Shown: positions 63,721 through 64,000 of the stretch, in pieces
Layout: each line of letters opens with the position of its first letter
Numbering within the stretch: the first letter of the stretch is position 1
Assembly: GCA_023379675.1 (NCBI GenBank)
Contig: JAMCPL010000008.1
Coordinates: forward strand, 127,024-191,023
Length of the DNA: 64,000 nt
Source: Actinomycetota bacterium
GTDB lineage: Bacteria; Actinomycetota; Acidimicrobiia; Acidimicrobiales; JAMCPL01
Direction of reading: 5' to 3'
Translations under genes and position numbers: made by a program
Notes under the pieces: model-generated
Told to the model about the DNA's origin: nothing
What the model saw: only the letters and a program-made list of their open reading frames with translations
The model's database searches: none

Positions 63721-64000
63721 ATGGTCTCGGGGTGTGCCTCCGGGCTGGTGGGTGAGGGAGGTATACGATGGCTCCATCAGGTAACGAGAGAGAGATTTTC
63801 TCACGGAAAGGCGCTCTCGGAGATTCTCATCTCTTTATGGTCTTACCTGGCCATATCTTTCTGCATAGGAGTAGACTCAGAGGGTAACGCCCTTACCTGG
63901 AACGGATCTTCCTGGTCCTCCCAGGACATTGATGGAACCAACAACCTTGTCTCGGTGTCGTGTCCCTCTGTCTTTGGCTGCATGGCGGTGGACGGAGATG
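63721..64000 (+). CDS. Start of a repeat protein with SCPS..C.AVD motifs, cut by the window edge
   Basis: An open frame from ATG 63721 reaches the end of the window (93 codons). From residue about 52 it reads FCIGVDSEGNALTWNGSSWSSQDIDG, then LVSVSCPSVFGCMAVDGDG, a repeat type found in many actinobacterial exported proteins and related to the Cys-pair repeats of the giant protein at 46879-50877. The first 50 residues lack a signal peptide and the first repeat lacks its SCPS half, so the gene could be a truncated or rearranged copy. Confidence 0.6.
   Translation, partial: MVSGCASGLVGEGGIRWLHQVTRERFSHGKALSEILISLWSYLAISFCIGVDSEGNALTWNGSSWSSQDIDGTNNLVSVSCPSVFGCMAVDGD

Overview
This window reads as the chromosomal replication-origin region of an actinobacterium, most likely a member of Acidimicrobiia (family-level guess, moderate confidence). 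The reasons are gene order and actinobacterial families: DUF6049-murJ, ino1-PadR-DUF5318 next to rpsF-ssb-rpsR-rplI-dnaB (a mycobacterial-type order), a CysO-like sulfur carrier, an actinobacterial cytochrome oxidase subunit IV, and a parS site matching the TTTCACGTGAAA core. Base composition shifts along the window: a 60-base line at 1801 has 21 G/C, while one at 38041 has 35.

Layout. 1-4250: end of an Mrp-type ATPase, then dciA, dnaN and dnaA on the minus strand, with DnaA boxes on both sides of dnaA; recF is not present. 4250-10331: rpmH, rnpA, yidD, yidC, khpB (jag), rsmG, parS, parA, parB on the plus strand, followed by three clustered DnaA boxes. 10460-17821, minus strand: DUF6049, murJ, DegV, a small membrane protein, trxB and a CwlM-like protein. 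17862-26367: tRNA nucleotidyltransferase, ino1/PadR with a palindromic operator, DUF5318, panB, rpsF-ssb-rpsR-rplI, dnaB. 27017-30447: a PBP5-type peptidase, a crotonase, tRNA-Thr and Hsp20.

30700-43000 is an envelope and stress block. It holds a USP/flavin-binding fusion behind a 29-bp tandem repeat that shifts the reading frame, otsB, a two-component system, a HlyD-AcrB type RND pump, a DUF5666 lipoprotein and otsA. 42687-44494 holds a SAM-I riboswitch, a threonine-synthase-like gene, a tiny Cys-containing ORF and a CysO-like sulfur carrier: a sulfur/methionine-controlled unit. 44570-46769 is a decayed stretch: a probable EcoRI-type restriction enzyme remnant beside a truncated flavoreductase, a frameshifted FMN-binding gene and an intact ApbE flavin transferase. 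46879-50877 encodes a giant exported repeat protein.

51144-62364 holds CIRCE-groEL, HemQ, LarE, a NIL-domain protein, a cation exchanger, cytochrome c oxidase subunits IV, I and II, an MFS carrier, TatA, a CopD-like protein and a second crotonase. The right end (62365-64000) is gene-poor, with a broken TetR regulator and the start of a protein related to the giant repeat protein. The observations most worth a second look are the riboswitch/ThrC-like/CysO unit with its coupled mini-ORF, the frame-switching 29-bp repeat, the long tail on ribosomal protein S18, the apparent non-standard start codons, and the DnaA-box cluster after parB.
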